Shown here: one piece after another, positions 1 through 8,293 of the stretch | Layout of the letters: each line of letters opens with the position of its first letter | Position numbering within the stretch: the first letter of the stretch is position 1 | Source of the DNA: an uncultured Lachnospiraceae bacterium | GTDB lineage: Bacteria > Bacillota > Clostridia > Lachnospirales > Lachnospiraceae | Length of the DNA: 64,000 bases | Direction of reading: 5' to 3' | NCBI GenBank assembly: GCA_910586255.1 | Contig: CAJUHR010000001.1 | Coordinates: forward strand, 62,001 to 126,000 | Program-made: the position numbers and the translations under genes | Notes under the pieces: model-generated | Database searches by the model: none | Told to the model about the DNA's origin: nothing | Seen by the model: the letters and a program-made list of their open reading frames with translations, nothing else

Positions 1-1
1 C

Positions 2-226
2 CTGGAGATGATGGCTCAGGCTCAGGCCAGACGGCGGAGGAAGCAGCGGCAGCAGCCAAAACAGAGGAGCGAGGAAGAAAAGCGGCTGTTGGAGCAGGCC
101 AAAAGGCTTCTGATGGAGCGAAACGGAATGAGCGAGGAGGAGGCCCACCGGTACATACAAAAGTGCAGTATGGACAGCGGGACGAATCTGGTGGAGACAG
201 CACAGATGGTCATCAGCCTGCTGTGA
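2..226 (+). CDS. ANTAR-domain protein, 3' end only (5' truncated by window)
   Basis: The frame is open from the first bases of the window, so this is the C-terminal end of a longer gene and the ATGs at 8 and 11 are probably internal. After a basic Gln/Arg-rich linker, the last ~45 residues form the helical pattern of an ANTAR RNA-binding domain (LLMERNGMSEEEAHRYIQK, then a helix ending AQMVISLL). ANTAR domains usually sit at the C-terminus of response regulators and act as antiterminators by binding paired hairpins in mRNA leaders. The rest of the protein, including any receiver domain, lies outside the window, so the input signal is unknown. Confidence 0.7.
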   Translation: MEMMAQAQARRRRKQRQQPKQRSEEEKRLLEQAKRLLMERNGMSEEEAHRYIQKCSMDSGTNLVETAQMVISLL

Positions 227-291
227 GCCCCGGGCATTCCTGCAAAAGGAGTGTTACTATTTGAAAAGGAGAAAAGGAAAGACAGAGACGG

Positions 292-1110
292 ATGAAATTT
301 ACAAAGATGCAGGGCATTGGAAATGACTATGTGTATGTGAATTGCTTTGAGGAGACAGTAAAGGAGCCGGAGCAGGTGGCAAGGATGGTAAGCAACCGCC
401 ATTTTGGAATCGGATCCGATGGCTTGATTTTAATCTGTCCCTCAAAGGTGGCAGATTGCAGAATGCGGATGTTTAATGAGGACGGGAGCGAAGGTTCCAT
501 GTGCGGCAACGGGATTCGGTGCGTGGGCAAATATGTCTACGACCACGGGATTGTGAATCGGCTTTCGATTACCGTGGAGACACTGGGAGGGATCAAGACT
601 CTCATGATGGAGGAGGAAGGGGGGGAGGTGGTCTCTGTCCAGGTGGATATGGGAGTGCCGCGTCTTGCCAGCCAGCTTCCGGAGAAAATCACGGTGGAGC
701 AAAAGGAGCTGGAATTTGTGGGCATTGATGTGGGAAATCCCCATGCCGTGTACTTTTGCCAGGAGATTGACGGACTGGATCTGGAGAGAATCGGCCCTGC
801 CTTTGAGCATCACCCAAGATTTCCAGGCCGGGTGAACACAGAGTTTGTTCAGATTGTGGACCGGGAGCATATCCGTATGCGGGTGTGGGAGCGGGGAAGC
901 GGGGAGACCTATGCCTGCGGAACCGGCGCCACGGCCTGTGCCGTGGCGGCTATGATGATGGGTCTGGCAGAGGACACGGTAAAAGTGCAGCTAAAGGGAG
1001 GAGAGCTTCGGATTCACTGGAACCGGGAAACCTGCCATGTGTTTATGACCGGACCGGCAGTGGAGGTTTTTCACGGAGAGATTTTGGTGAAAACGGAAAG
1101 AGAAAAGTGA
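292..1110 (+). CDS. dapF: diaminopimelate epimerase
   Basis: A 272-residue protein of the normal DapF length. It converts LL- to meso-diaminopimelate in the cytoplasm, the precursor of lysine and of many peptidoglycan stems. Both catalytic cysteines are visible in the family signatures: MCGNGIRC at about residues 71-78 and ACGTGATAC near residue 210. The N-terminal MQGIGNDYVYV and the GSDGLI motif are also typical. The start at 292 is the first ATG and gives the standard N-terminus; the purine-rich GGAGAAAAGG lies upstream at a long spacing. The next gene, an Lrp-type regulator, follows after 85 bp. Confidence 0.96.
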   Translation: MKFTKMQGIGNDYVYVNCFEETVKEPEQVARMVSNRHFGIGSDGLILICPSKVADCRMRMFNEDGSEGSMCGNGIRCVGKYVYDHGIVNRLSITVETLGGIKTLMMEEEGGEVVSVQVDMGVPRLASQLPEKITVEQKELEFVGIDVGNPHAVYFCQEIDGLDLERIGPAFEHHPRFPGRVNTEFVQIVDREHIRMRVWERGSGETYACGTGATACAVAAMMMGLAEDTVKVQLKGGELRIHWNRETCHVFMTGPAVEVFHGEILVKTEREK

Positions 1111-1195
1111 CCGATTCCGGTTAAAAGAGCCGGATTTCAGGTCTGGACAAAGAGAGACCGGCAGTTTTCGGGTATGACGGAAGGAGACAAGGAGC

Positions 1196-1633
1196 ATGGA
1201 TGACATTGACAGAAAAATACTGAAGCTTTTGCAGGAAAATGCAAGAATGTCCTTAAAGACCATAGCAGAAAGCACATTTCTGTCCTCCCCGGCGGTGTCG
1301 GCGAGGATTGAAAAGCTGGAAAGGGACGGAGTGATTTCCGGATATCATGCCCTGGTGGATCCGGTAAAGTTGGGCTACCATATTATTGCATTTATCAATC
1401 TGAATGTAGTGCCGGAGGATAAGCCTCAGTTTTACGCCTATGCGGAAAGTATTCCCAATGTGATGGAGTGCAATTGTGTGACAGGGGAGTATTCCATGCT
1501 GATGAAGGTCGCCTTCCAGAGCACCATGGAGCTGGACATATTTATCGGTCAGCTTCAGAAGTTCGGAAAGACCAACACCCAGATCGTATTCTCCACCCAT
1601 GTGGGACCGAGAGGAATCGATGTGGAGGATTAG
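1196..1633 (+). CDS. Lrp/AsnC family transcriptional regulator
   Basis: A 145-residue protein with the standard two-part Lrp architecture: an N-terminal winged helix-turn-helix (starting MDDIDRKILKLL, recognition region SPAVSARIEKLERDGVI) and a C-terminal RAM/ligand-sensing domain (residues ~65-140). Such proteins assemble as dimers to octamers and respond to amino acids. A good ribosome site (AAGGAGACAAGGAG) precedes the ATG. It sits directly after dapF, which suggests a link to amino-acid metabolism, but the sequence does not show its ligand or targets. Confidence 0.92.
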   Translation: MDDIDRKILKLLQENARMSLKTIAESTFLSSPAVSARIEKLERDGVISGYHALVDPVKLGYHIIAFINLNVVPEDKPQFYAYAESIPNVMECNCVTGEYSMLMKVAFQSTMELDIFIGQLQKFGKTNTQIVFSTHVGPRGIDVED

Positions 1634-1718
1634 AAAGGCACAATTGGGAAAACAGGCAACGGACAGGCTCCTTTTACATACTGTAATAGCAGAGCAGTAT
1701 GCGGAAGGAGTTTTTATT

Positions 1719-2498
1719 TTGGCAGAAATAAGAAAGGTTATCATTGATGCGGGCCACGGGGGGGAGGAGCCGGGGGCTGTGTATATGGGCCGCCGGGAGA
1801 AGGACGACACTCTGCGTCTTGCCCTGGCAGTTGGGGAAATGCTAAGCCGAAACGGGGTGGAGGTGGCATATACAAGAGTGACAGATGTTTACCAGTCTCC
1901 CATGGAGAAGGCACAGATCGCCAACCGATCGGACGCGGACTATTTTTTGTCCCTTCACCGCAATGCCATGCCGGTGCCGGGGTCAGCCTCAGGAATACAG
2001 AGTCTGGTCTATGAAAATTCCGGCACAGCCGGCCTGATGGCGGAAAATATCAATCAGGCTCTGGTGAAAACCGGCTTTGCGGATTTGGGGATCATTGAGA
2101 GACCGGGAATAATCGTGCTGCGAAAAACTCAGATGCCGGCCGTGCTGGTGGAGGCTGGTTTTATTGACAATCCGGCAGACAACCAGCGGTTTGACCAAAA
2201 CTTTGAGGCCATTGCGGAAGCTATCGCCAACGGGGTGCTGGAGACGATCCGGGAAGAAGAGAAGGGGCCGGAGTATTATCAGATTCAGGTGGGGGTATTT
2301 CCTGACCAGGCAGCTGCCGACCGGCTGGAGAGGCAGCTGCGGGAGCAGGGTTTTCCGGCCTTTACGGTGATGGATGACGGAATGTACAAGGTTAGGGCCG
2401 GGGCGTTTCTGAATCTGGACAATGCGGCCCGGATGGAGCAGAGCCTGCGCAATTACGGATACAGCACCTACATGATACGGGAAGGGGCCCGGGAGTAA
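1719..2498 (+). CDS. N-acetylmuramoyl-L-alanine amidase with C-terminal SPOR domain
   Basis: I start this at the TTG at 1719, preceded by GGAAGGAG at 1702-1710; an upstream ATG at 1599 would overlap the Lrp gene. The resulting 259-residue protein begins directly with the amidase core (KVIIDAGHGGEEPG), the zinc-binding DAGHGG motif of Amidase_3/CwlD-type enzymes. A second metal ligand is in LSLHRN and the catalytic glutamate in VLVEAGFIDN. Residues ~175-259 form two SPOR-like repeats (YYQIQVGVF, and the later YKVRAGAF), which bind denuded glycan strands at septa or spore cortex. No signal peptide is seen, as in some spore-associated amidases, so export is unexplained. Confidence 0.9.
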   Translation: MAEIRKVIIDAGHGGEEPGAVYMGRREKDDTLRLALAVGEMLSRNGVEVAYTRVTDVYQSPMEKAQIANRSDADYFLSLHRNAMPVPGSASGIQSLVYENSGTAGLMAENINQALVKTGFADLGIIERPGIIVLRKTQMPAVLVEAGFIDNPADNQRFDQNFEAIAEAIANGVLETIREEEKGPEYYQIQVGVFPDQAAADRLERQLREQGFPAFTVMDDGMYKVRAGAFLNLDNAARMEQSLRNYGYSTYMIREGARE

Positions 2499-2505
2499 CC
2501 AGTCC

Positions 2506-3951
2506 TTACATCTCAGGCACTGGGGTGGGCCGGTCCGGATCAAATACATCCTCAGCGTGAAACAGATCCTCCAGCTTCCGCTCCCGGCCTTCACTCTCGG
2601 CAGTCATGTCCTTCCACATCCGGTAGCCGTCTAAGTTTCTGCGTCCCTGACGCAGATAGTTGTCACCAATCTGGATCCAGTATTCATTGGAATCCACATT
2701 GCAGAAATAGCGGAAACCGGCATTGTACAGGTAGGTAAACTTTTCATTTTCGGCAGTGTAGGGATGCCAGTCATTGATATCATTGCCAAAGGGGTATAGA
2801 ATAATATCCACAGGGCCTACCAGGCTGTCCACCTGCTGTTCCCACTTGTCTGTGTCCGTGCGGAAGCGGTCCATGTCGATCTCTCCCATCATCAGATGGC
2901 CCCAACTGTGGGAGGCCAGCTCCCAGCCGTTGTCCTTTAAGCACTGGGCAACCCGGGCAGCCTCCCGGCAGTCCTGCTCATAGGTGTCAGAGTCGGCATA
3001 TTTGTCGGCAGTGCGGTAGCCTAAGACCCCCTCATAGCCGGTAAAAGCAATGACGGCTCTGGCGCCCTTGTAGGAAAAGTCCGGGTGCTCCTGAATAAAA
3101 TCCTCTAAAAGGGGCACCAGATCATAGGAGCCTACCAGGGTGGTATCGTCATCCACCTTCATCTCGCAGGTGGGCTTTCCGTCCTCCCCTACGATCATGC
3201 GGGTGGCAAAGCCGTCCCCGGCCATATAGGGATAGTAGCACACATCATCCTGAGACATGACAAAGGGACGTTTTCCCTCGGGAAGCAGGATGGTGCCTGG
3301 TTTCATGACAGTTTTTCCGTTTTCGTCCGTAGTCTCATAGGCCAGATCATGCATGCGCACCAGCACAAATCCCTTATCATACATAGACTGGAGAATTTTT
3401 TTAAACTCATTGGCAGTAGTCATCACCTGATTGTAGCCGCCCATATCTGCATCCCCGTCAAAGGCTTTCTGGTTGTCCATGACAAGAGAGTGGAAAAATA
3501 CGTGGGTCACCTGGCCGATTTTGGCTTTTACAAGGGAAGCCTTGGTCTGCTCGTAGGAGGCAATGGCCTCCAAAATGGCAGGGTTGGAGGACAGCTCAGG
3601 ATCTGATTGCAGAAGGGCAATAGCTCCGTCATAATCATAGCCTGCAGCAATGGCAGCAGCTTTTGTCAGAAGCTGTCCGGCCGGGGAATCTACGATAATC
3701 ACCTCACTGGGAGAGCTCTCGGCTGTCTCGGGAACTCGGGGTGTGTCCTCCCCGGAATTCTGGTTTATCTCAATCACAAGCGGGGAGGATGGTGCCTCTG
3801 TAGATGAATTGATTGGTTTTTTCAAAAAAAGGAAAGCGCCAGTGGTGCAGAGGCCGGCCAGCAAAACACAGCCGGTCCCAATGGCTATATGCTGCAGCTG
3901 TCTGCGGCGCCGGTCCCTGCGAAGGCGTCTTCTATATTCAAATCTGTTCAT
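2506..3951 (-). CDS. membrane-anchored polysaccharide deacetylase-like protein
   Basis: 481 residues. An extremely Arg-rich cytoplasmic N-terminus is followed by one membrane segment (about residues 23-44), a Ser/Pro/Glu-rich linker, and a large extracellular domain. The His motif HSWGH of NodB-type deacetylases is present, and SQDDVCYY probably supplies the Asp pair. These enzymes remove acetyl groups from cell-wall or capsular glycans. The usual TFDDG motif is not seen in its standard form, so the substrate and even the activity are uncertain. It converges with the amidase at 2498, and the two stop codons are only a few bases apart. Confidence 0.75.
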   Translation of the reverse strand: MNRFEYRRRLRRDRRRRQLQHIAIGTGCVLLAGLCTTGAFLFLKKPINSSTEAPSSPLVIEINQNSGEDTPRVPETAESSPSEVIIVDSPAGQLLTKAAAIAAGYDYDGAIALLQSDPELSSNPAILEAIASYEQTKASLVKAKIGQVTHVFFHSLVMDNQKAFDGDADMGGYNQVMTTANEFKKILQSMYDKGFVLVRMHDLAYETTDENGKTVMKPGTILLPEGKRPFVMSQDDVCYYPYMAGDGFATRMIVGEDGKPTCEMKVDDDTTLVGSYDLVPLLEDFIQEHPDFSYKGARAVIAFTGYEGVLGYRTADKYADSDTYEQDCREAARVAQCLKDNGWELASHSWGHLMMGEIDMDRFRTDTDKWEQQVDSLVGPVDIILYPFGNDINDWHPYTAENEKFTYLYNAGFRYFCNVDSNEYWIQIGDNYLRQGRRNLDGYRMWKDMTAESEGRERKLEDLFHAEDVFDPDRPTPVPEM

Positions 3952-4069
3952 TTCGGACTCCGTTTTATATGAATGGTGTTAGAAGCGTAATCTTGATACT
4001 TCTTATAATAACATAGAATCGGGAAAATAGCCATACATTAAAATATAGTAGAACGAACTGAGGGATAAT

Positions 4070-5446
4070 ATGAAAAGGATTATTATTGCATTGTGTACCG
4101 GAAGTCTGATGCTGACGCCTCCGCCGGCGATGGACGGAACAAAAGGGACGATTCTCGTCACATCGGAGGCGGCTCAGGCTGCGGCAGAGGGGCAGGGAGA
4201 GGAGCAGATATCTCAGCCGCCGGCTCCGGAATCGGCAGAAGAGCAGGTATCTCAGCCGCCGGCTCCGGAATCGGCAGAAGAGCAGATATCTCAGCCGCCG
4301 GCTCCGGGACCGGGACCGGCAGAAGGGCAGGCATCTCAGCCGGCGTCCGGGCCGGAAATATCAGCGCCCAGCGCTGTCCTTATGGAGGCCTCCACCGGCA
4401 AGGTGATCTACGAGAAGGATGCAGACAAACAGCGCCGCCCTGCCAGCATTACAAAAATCATGACATTGATTTTGATCTTTGATGCCATTGACTCGGGGAA
4501 GATTAAACTGACTGATGAGGTGGTCACCAGTGCTTACGCCAAATCCATGGGAGGATCACAGGTGTTTTTGGAGGAGGGAGAGATTCAGACGGTGGAAACC
4601 CTGATTAAATGCATTGTGGTGGCCTCAGGAAATGATGCTTCCGTGGCCATGGCAGAGTACATATCCGGCACAGAGGGGGAATTTGTGAAGCAGATGAATG
4701 ACCGGGCGGCAGGACTTGGCATGACCGGGACCCATTTTGAGGACTGTTGCGGACTGACGGATTCTCCGACCCATGTGACCACAGCCAGGGATATTGCTGT
4801 TATGTCCCGGGAGCTGATCACCAAATATCCCCAGATACACAATTATTCAACCATTTGGATGGAGAATATCACCCATGTGACAAAGCAGGGGACAAAGGAG
4901 TTCGGTCTGTCTAACACCAACAAGCTTTTAAAAATGTCCACCAGCTATAAGGTGACTGGCCTAAAGACCGGTTCCACCTCTCTGGCAAAATATTGTCTGT
5001 CTGCCACGGCGGAGAAGGACGGGGTGCGCCTGATTGCCTCCATCATGGCGGCGCCAGACTATAAGGCCCGGTTTGCCGATGCTCAGACTTTGCTAAATTA
5101 CGGGTATGCCAACTGCACATTGTATGAGGATCAGGATATGCCATCCCTTCCTGAGATGATGGTGCGAAACGGTGTGGAGGATATGGTTCCCCTTAAATAT
5201 AAGGGGGTATTTTCCTACCTGGGAGTCAATGGGGAGGATTTTCAGGCTGTGGAGAAAAAGCTGATGCTTCCGGAATACCTGGAAGCGCCGGTAAAGGCGG
5301 GAGATACGGTGGGTGTACTGCGATATGAACTGGCAGGCAAGGCATTGGGAGAGGTGGCGATTCTGTCGGATAAGGAGGTGGAGAAGGCTGGATATAAGGA
5401 TTATTTTATGAAAGCTCTGGGAGCATGGCTGATGAAGGCCGGGTGA
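4070..5446 (+). CDS. D-alanyl-D-alanine carboxypeptidase (DacF/PBP5-like)
   Basis: 458 residues with the three serine-peptidase S11 signatures in order: SITK (SxxK, nucleophile) near residue 124, SGND (SxN) near residue 185, and KTGST near residue 303, followed by the C-terminal PBP5 beta domain. It trims the terminal D-Ala from peptidoglycan stem peptides outside the cell. The N-terminus is export-like but short and weak (MKRIIIALCTGSLML). Residues ~40-95 are a degenerate tandem repeat of about 12-14 residues (core EEQISQPPAP), a flexible linker between membrane and enzyme. A hairpin terminator follows at 5481. Confidence 0.93.
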   Translation: MKRIIIALCTGSLMLTPPPAMDGTKGTILVTSEAAQAAAEGQGEEQISQPPAPESAEEQVSQPPAPESAEEQISQPPAPGPGPAEGQASQPASGPEISAPSAVLMEASTGKVIYEKDADKQRRPASITKIMTLILIFDAIDSGKIKLTDEVVTSAYAKSMGGSQVFLEEGEIQTVETLIKCIVVASGNDASVAMAEYISGTEGEFVKQMNDRAAGLGMTGTHFEDCCGLTDSPTHVTTARDIAVMSRELITKYPQIHNYSTIWMENITHVTKQGTKEFGLSNTNKLLKMSTSYKVTGLKTGSTSLAKYCLSATAEKDGVRLIASIMAAPDYKARFADAQTLLNYGYANCTLYEDQDMPSLPEMMVRNGVEDMVPLKYKGVFSYLGVNGEDFQAVEKKLMLPEYLEAPVKAGDTVGVLRYELAGKALGEVAILSDKEVEKAGYKDYFMKALGAWLMKAG

Positions 5447-5480
5447 AGAAAAGGTGGCTGTTAAAAAACTATGGCCCCTA

Positions 5481-5515
5481 AATTCCTCACACCTAAAAGG
5501 TGTGGGGAATTTTTT
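5481..5515 (+). terminator. rho-independent terminator after the carboxypeptidase gene
   Basis: The inverted sequence AATTCCTCACACCT / AGGTGTGGGGAATT with loop AAA is followed by a T run. The stem is nearly perfect (one wobble) and A-rich on its left, so it could also stop the convergent minus-strand gene. Confidence 0.85.
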
Positions 5516-5536
5516 AAAAGGAGGCCATTGGTCTGA

Positions 5537-5980
5537 CTATTTTCCTGTCTTTGCCTTCTTGGCAAACTCGGTAGTCACCAGCTCCTCATAGGGAACCCGC
5601 CCGGGAAGCTCGCCGGCTTCCTCAAGAATGTTCTCAAGAAGCTCAAAACTGTCTTTTTCAAAAATGGTATCTTCCTTCCAGGTGTCCTGGGCTTTGTAGC
5701 GTTCCACTATAATGGTGATATTTTCCAGAGGAGTCTCCTTAAACTGAGGCTGGATCACCTTGGCAATCTCCTCGGCAGAGTGGGAGTTGACATAGTCCAT
5801 GCCCTTTTGGATGGCATTGGTAAACTTCTGTATCACCTCCGGATGGGTGCTTATATAGCTTTTTTTGGCGCTGTAGGCAGTGTAGGGAACATAGCCGGAG
5901 TCGGTGCCCAAAGAGGCAACCACATAGCCGCTGCCTTCCAATTCCAGTCCGGTGGCAAAAGGCTCAAACTCCACGGTGTA
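5537..5980 (-). pseudogene. ABC substrate-binding lipoprotein, C-terminal fragment split by the prophage
   Basis: 147 codons encoding the second half of an NMT1/THI5-like periplasmic-type binding protein, beginning TyrThrValGlu-PheGluPro at the attachment core. The missing first half is at 53365-53937 on the same strand. Fusing the two at ACGGTGTA gives an uninterrupted frame of about 334 residues, the normal size for SsuA/ThiY-type binding proteins, so the gene is split but not otherwise damaged. An ATG at 6017-6019 inside phage DNA happens to keep this half open, so a truncated product could be made. No permease or ATPase gene is adjacent. Confidence 0.88.
5968..5980. other. attL: left prophage attachment site
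   Basis: ACTCCACGGTGTA here matches ACTCTACGGTGTA at 53364-53376 with one mismatch. The identical part is ACGGTGTA (5973-5980). The site lies between the host gene fragment and the integrase stop at 5997, the usual position for a large serine integrase. Short imperfect cores are normal for that enzyme class. Confidence 0.85.
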
Positions 5981-5996
5981 TGATATAATACTGTAT

Positions 5997-7361
5997 CTAA
6001 AGTAAAAAGTTAAATCCACTTATCTGGCGGGTTTCCGGATTGACATGGATTTCTGCAATAATCTGCTTCCAGAACGCACGTTTATGTGAATTGTCCAGTT
6101 TTGAATAAAGCGCCTGCCAATTGCCCTTGAATTTTTGGGATACCTGGATGAGCTTTTTCTGCTTCATCTGCAGAGACCGGCTGTCAGAATCAGACATGGC
6201 AGCCGAAAGCCTCTCATATTCTGATTCATAATATTCCTCAGAAATCCGTCCCTTTTGGTACATTATGTTTAGCCGAGACAATTCCTCTTTGTAGGATTGT
6301 AAGGACTTTGCCGGCTTGGGCTTGCAGGAATCGGAAAGATTATATTCTATCATGGCATTCTGGATAGCCTGATCTATATTTTCAAGCAAGTATTTTTCTA
6401 CGGCTTCTTCTCTGAGGGATGCCCCGGGATGGTATTTAAATTTGCCGACACAGTTATAGCGTACTACACAGTGAACCGACCCGTCCTGCCGGGTGCGTTT
6501 CCTTTGCCTTCCAGTAAAACGACAGCCGCACACAGGACAGACGATCAGAGAGCTGAAGATATAGGTATAGCCGCTGGACGAATATGTTTTTGCCTGCCGG
6601 GATTTTTTCAGAATACTATATTGCTCCAAGGTCATATACGGTTCGCAATAGGGTTTCCCATCAGCATCTATGCCGGCGTATTTGGGATTATGGAAAAATT
6701 TATCTACTTTGTAATAGCTGGGGGCTTCCTCTCCATATTTATCCGTGATGTAATTTACCGTATGGCGTATGGAAAAGCAGGAAAAGTAATAATCAATAGC
6801 ATCTTCCACGATATGCCGAACAGCTTCATCCTTTTTTATATATCCGTTTTCTATGATGTAACCATAGGGAGCGCACATTCCGGTGACACACATCCCTTTT
6901 GCTCTTTTGTAGTCAAATACAGCCTTGATTCGTTCAGAGGTTCGGTCACATTCAGCCTGATTGACAGAAAGCATTATATTAATAACCATCTGACCGTTGG
7001 CTGTAGATGAATCATAGTTTTCAAATATGGTTTTCCAATAGCAATTATGTGCCCGAAGGATTTCTTCTGTGATGTTATAATCTTTAATATTCCGAAACCA
7101 CCGATCCAGTTTTGTGACTAGTACCATATCGATTTTATCCTGCCGTATATCCTCCAGGAGCCGCATGAGCTCCTTCCGTTTAGACATACTTTTTCGGGCG
7201 GAAATCCCTTCATCCGCATAGATTCCCGCCACATAATATCCGTTTCTGGCAGCATACTCTTCCAGGGCTTTGCGTTGTGCCGGAAGGGAAAGGCCGTTTA
7301 AGTGCTGCTCTTCTGTACTGACACGTATGTAGATTGCACACCGCTTTCTCACTTCCATCAT
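5997..7361 (-). CDS. int: large serine recombinase (phage integrase)
   Basis: 454 residues. The resolvase-type catalytic domain is at the N-terminus with the nucleophilic serine in YIRVSTEEQ (residue ~15) and the conserved VTKLDRWFRN helix. It is followed by a recombinase domain (CAPYGYII), a zinc ribbon with a CPVCG pair, and a C-terminal coiled coil. This enzyme catalyses directional attP x attB integration; excision normally needs a phage directionality factor. That factor is not identified here and may be one of the small early genes at 10.8-12.1 kb. The ribosome site is AGGAGGATGAT, and the gene ends 16 bp from attL. Confidence 0.95.
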   Translation of the reverse strand: MMEVRKRCAIYIRVSTEEQHLNGLSLPAQRKALEEYAARNGYYVAGIYADEGISARKSMSKRKELMRLLEDIRQDKIDMVLVTKLDRWFRNIKDYNITEEILRAHNCYWKTIFENYDSSTANGQMVINIMLSVNQAECDRTSERIKAVFDYKRAKGMCVTGMCAPYGYIIENGYIKKDEAVRHIVEDAIDYYFSCFSIRHTVNYITDKYGEEAPSYYKVDKFFHNPKYAGIDADGKPYCEPYMTLEQYSILKKSRQAKTYSSSGYTYIFSSLIVCPVCGCRFTGRQRKRTRQDGSVHCVVRYNCVGKFKYHPGASLREEAVEKYLLENIDQAIQNAMIEYNLSDSCKPKPAKSLQSYKEELSRLNIMYQKGRISEEYYESEYERLSAAMSDSDSRSLQMKQKKLIQVSQKFKGNWQALYSKLDNSHKRAFWKQIIAEIHVNPETRQISGFNFLL

Positions 7362-7411
7362 ATCATCCTCCTTTTTTATATTACGAAATTAAAATATAAA
7401 AAATACACCTA

Positions 7412-7440
7412 TTGCGAAAACAGGTGCTGGATGATATAAT
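7412..7440 (+). promoter_or_regulatory. strong plus-strand promoter in front of a candidate small RNA
   Basis: TTGCGA (7412-7417), a 17-nt spacer and TATAAT (7435-7440), with the extended -10 dinucleotide TG at 7432-7433. It points away from the integrase start, and no plus-strand gene follows. Confidence 0.5.
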
Positions 7441-7446
7441 CAATCT

Positions 7447-7530
7447 TGTTTGGGATGATTATATTCCGGGTCTGTCCCGCAATAGAACATCTATGTAAGA
7501 ACCGTTCCTGTTGGCGCAGGGGCGGTTTTT
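7447..7530 (+). ncRNA. candidate ~84-nt small RNA between integrase and Uma2 gene
   Basis: An extended -10 promoter at 7412-7440 and an 11-bp terminator hairpin with a U run at 7500-7530 define a short transcript with no good reading frame. Both neighbouring genes are on the minus strand. The RNA would therefore be antisense to any read-through message entering the integrase gene and could regulate integrase expression. Start and end are predicted from the promoter and terminator only; no known RNA family is recognised. Confidence 0.4.
7500..7530 (+). terminator. terminator hairpin of the candidate small RNA
   Basis: AACCGTTCCTG pairs with CAGGGGCGGTT (two G-U wobbles, 6-nt loop) and is followed by TTTTT. 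It works only in the plus orientation because the other side has no T run. Confidence 0.7.
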
Positions 7531-7549
7531 ACATATTCAATTTTAAAAG

Positions 7550-8092
7550 TTATTGCAATAATTCTGATATAGTAACCACCAATTCCGGGAAGAGGCCAAA
7601 GGAAACCGGCATATCAAAAGGATATATGGTTGGTGCTGCATCCTCCTCAAAGCGGTAAATCATGGTGGTCTCCTTTTGCGGATCCACAATCCAGTATTCC
7701 CTGACACCGGCGTCTGAGTATAGAGCATTTTTGGTTATATAATCCATCTTTCGGCTGGATGGCGATAAAATTTCGATAATAAGGTCAGGGGCGCCGGAGC
7801 ATCCTTTTTCTGTCAGATTGCCAGGATTGCATATGACAGATATGTCTGGCTTCACCCAGTTTTTGTCATTGGCATCCAGATTAACCGCAAATGGAGCAGG
7901 ATAGACTTTGCAACCACCATGGTGTGAATCAATATGGTTGCCAATAATTTTAGTAAATTGTGCCACCAGTTCCTGATGGAGACGGCTGGGAGGGGCCATG
8001 TCATAAATTTGCCCGTTGATTAACTCTGCCCGCTGTCCATCTGGAAGGTTCCAATAATCCTCTGATGTATATTGTTTTTGTGGTAGTGACAA
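7550..8092 (-). CDS. Uma2-family (DUF820) putative restriction-endonuclease-like protein
   Basis: 180 residues with the PD-(D/E)XK-like layout of the Uma2/DUF820 family: YTSEDYWNLP near the start, the metal-site region VKPDISVI, then APDLIIEILSPSS and the YSDAGVREYWIVDP helix-strand motif. The family is widespread in bacteria and its biochemical role is largely unknown; it is assumed to be a nuclease by fold. It lies between integrase and lysogeny genes, where accessory cargo is common, and reads in the same direction as the repressor unit. Confidence 0.85.
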   Translation of the reverse strand: MSLPQKQYTSEDYWNLPDGQRAELINGQIYDMAPPSRLHQELVAQFTKIIGNHIDSHHGGCKVYPAPFAVNLDANDKNWVKPDISVICNPGNLTEKGCSGAPDLIIEILSPSSRKMDYITKNALYSDAGVREYWIVDPQKETTMIYRFEEDAAPTIYPFDMPVSFGLFPELVVTISELLQ

Positions 8093-8111
8093 TACGACAA
8101 CCTCCTTTGCT

Positions 8112-8232
8112 TTAATCTTCTTCTGCTTTCCCTAACACTTTTCCCAATACCAAAATCCTATCATCATCAGCCGTAAGCGGCGGGTAGCCCAGGTTGAGGG
8201 AGAGCAGCTCCTCGTCACCGACTTTCTTGATC
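8112..8232 (-). pseudogene. C-terminal remnant of a lost gene (possibly an S24/LexA-like repressor)
   Basis: A 39-codon minus-strand frame with no start and a stop codon just upstream. It reads as coherent protein (LLSLNLGYPPL, then RILVLGKVLGK before an acidic end). The ending resembles the last strand of S24-type repressors, but this is a weak similarity judged by eye. It may be what remains of an older repressor replaced by the current XRE/ImmA pair. The rest of the gap to 8293 shows nothing recognisable. Confidence 0.4.
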
Positions 8233-8293
8233 TAAATATTATTGGTCTATTTAGTTTTAACAGACACTTCTAATCAATAGTGCTGAGGTGTAT

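Noticed and set aside
6429..7010. 193-codon plus-strand frame inside the integrase gene
   Set aside because: It is opposite the catalytic and recombinase domains of the integrase and has no coherent domain.
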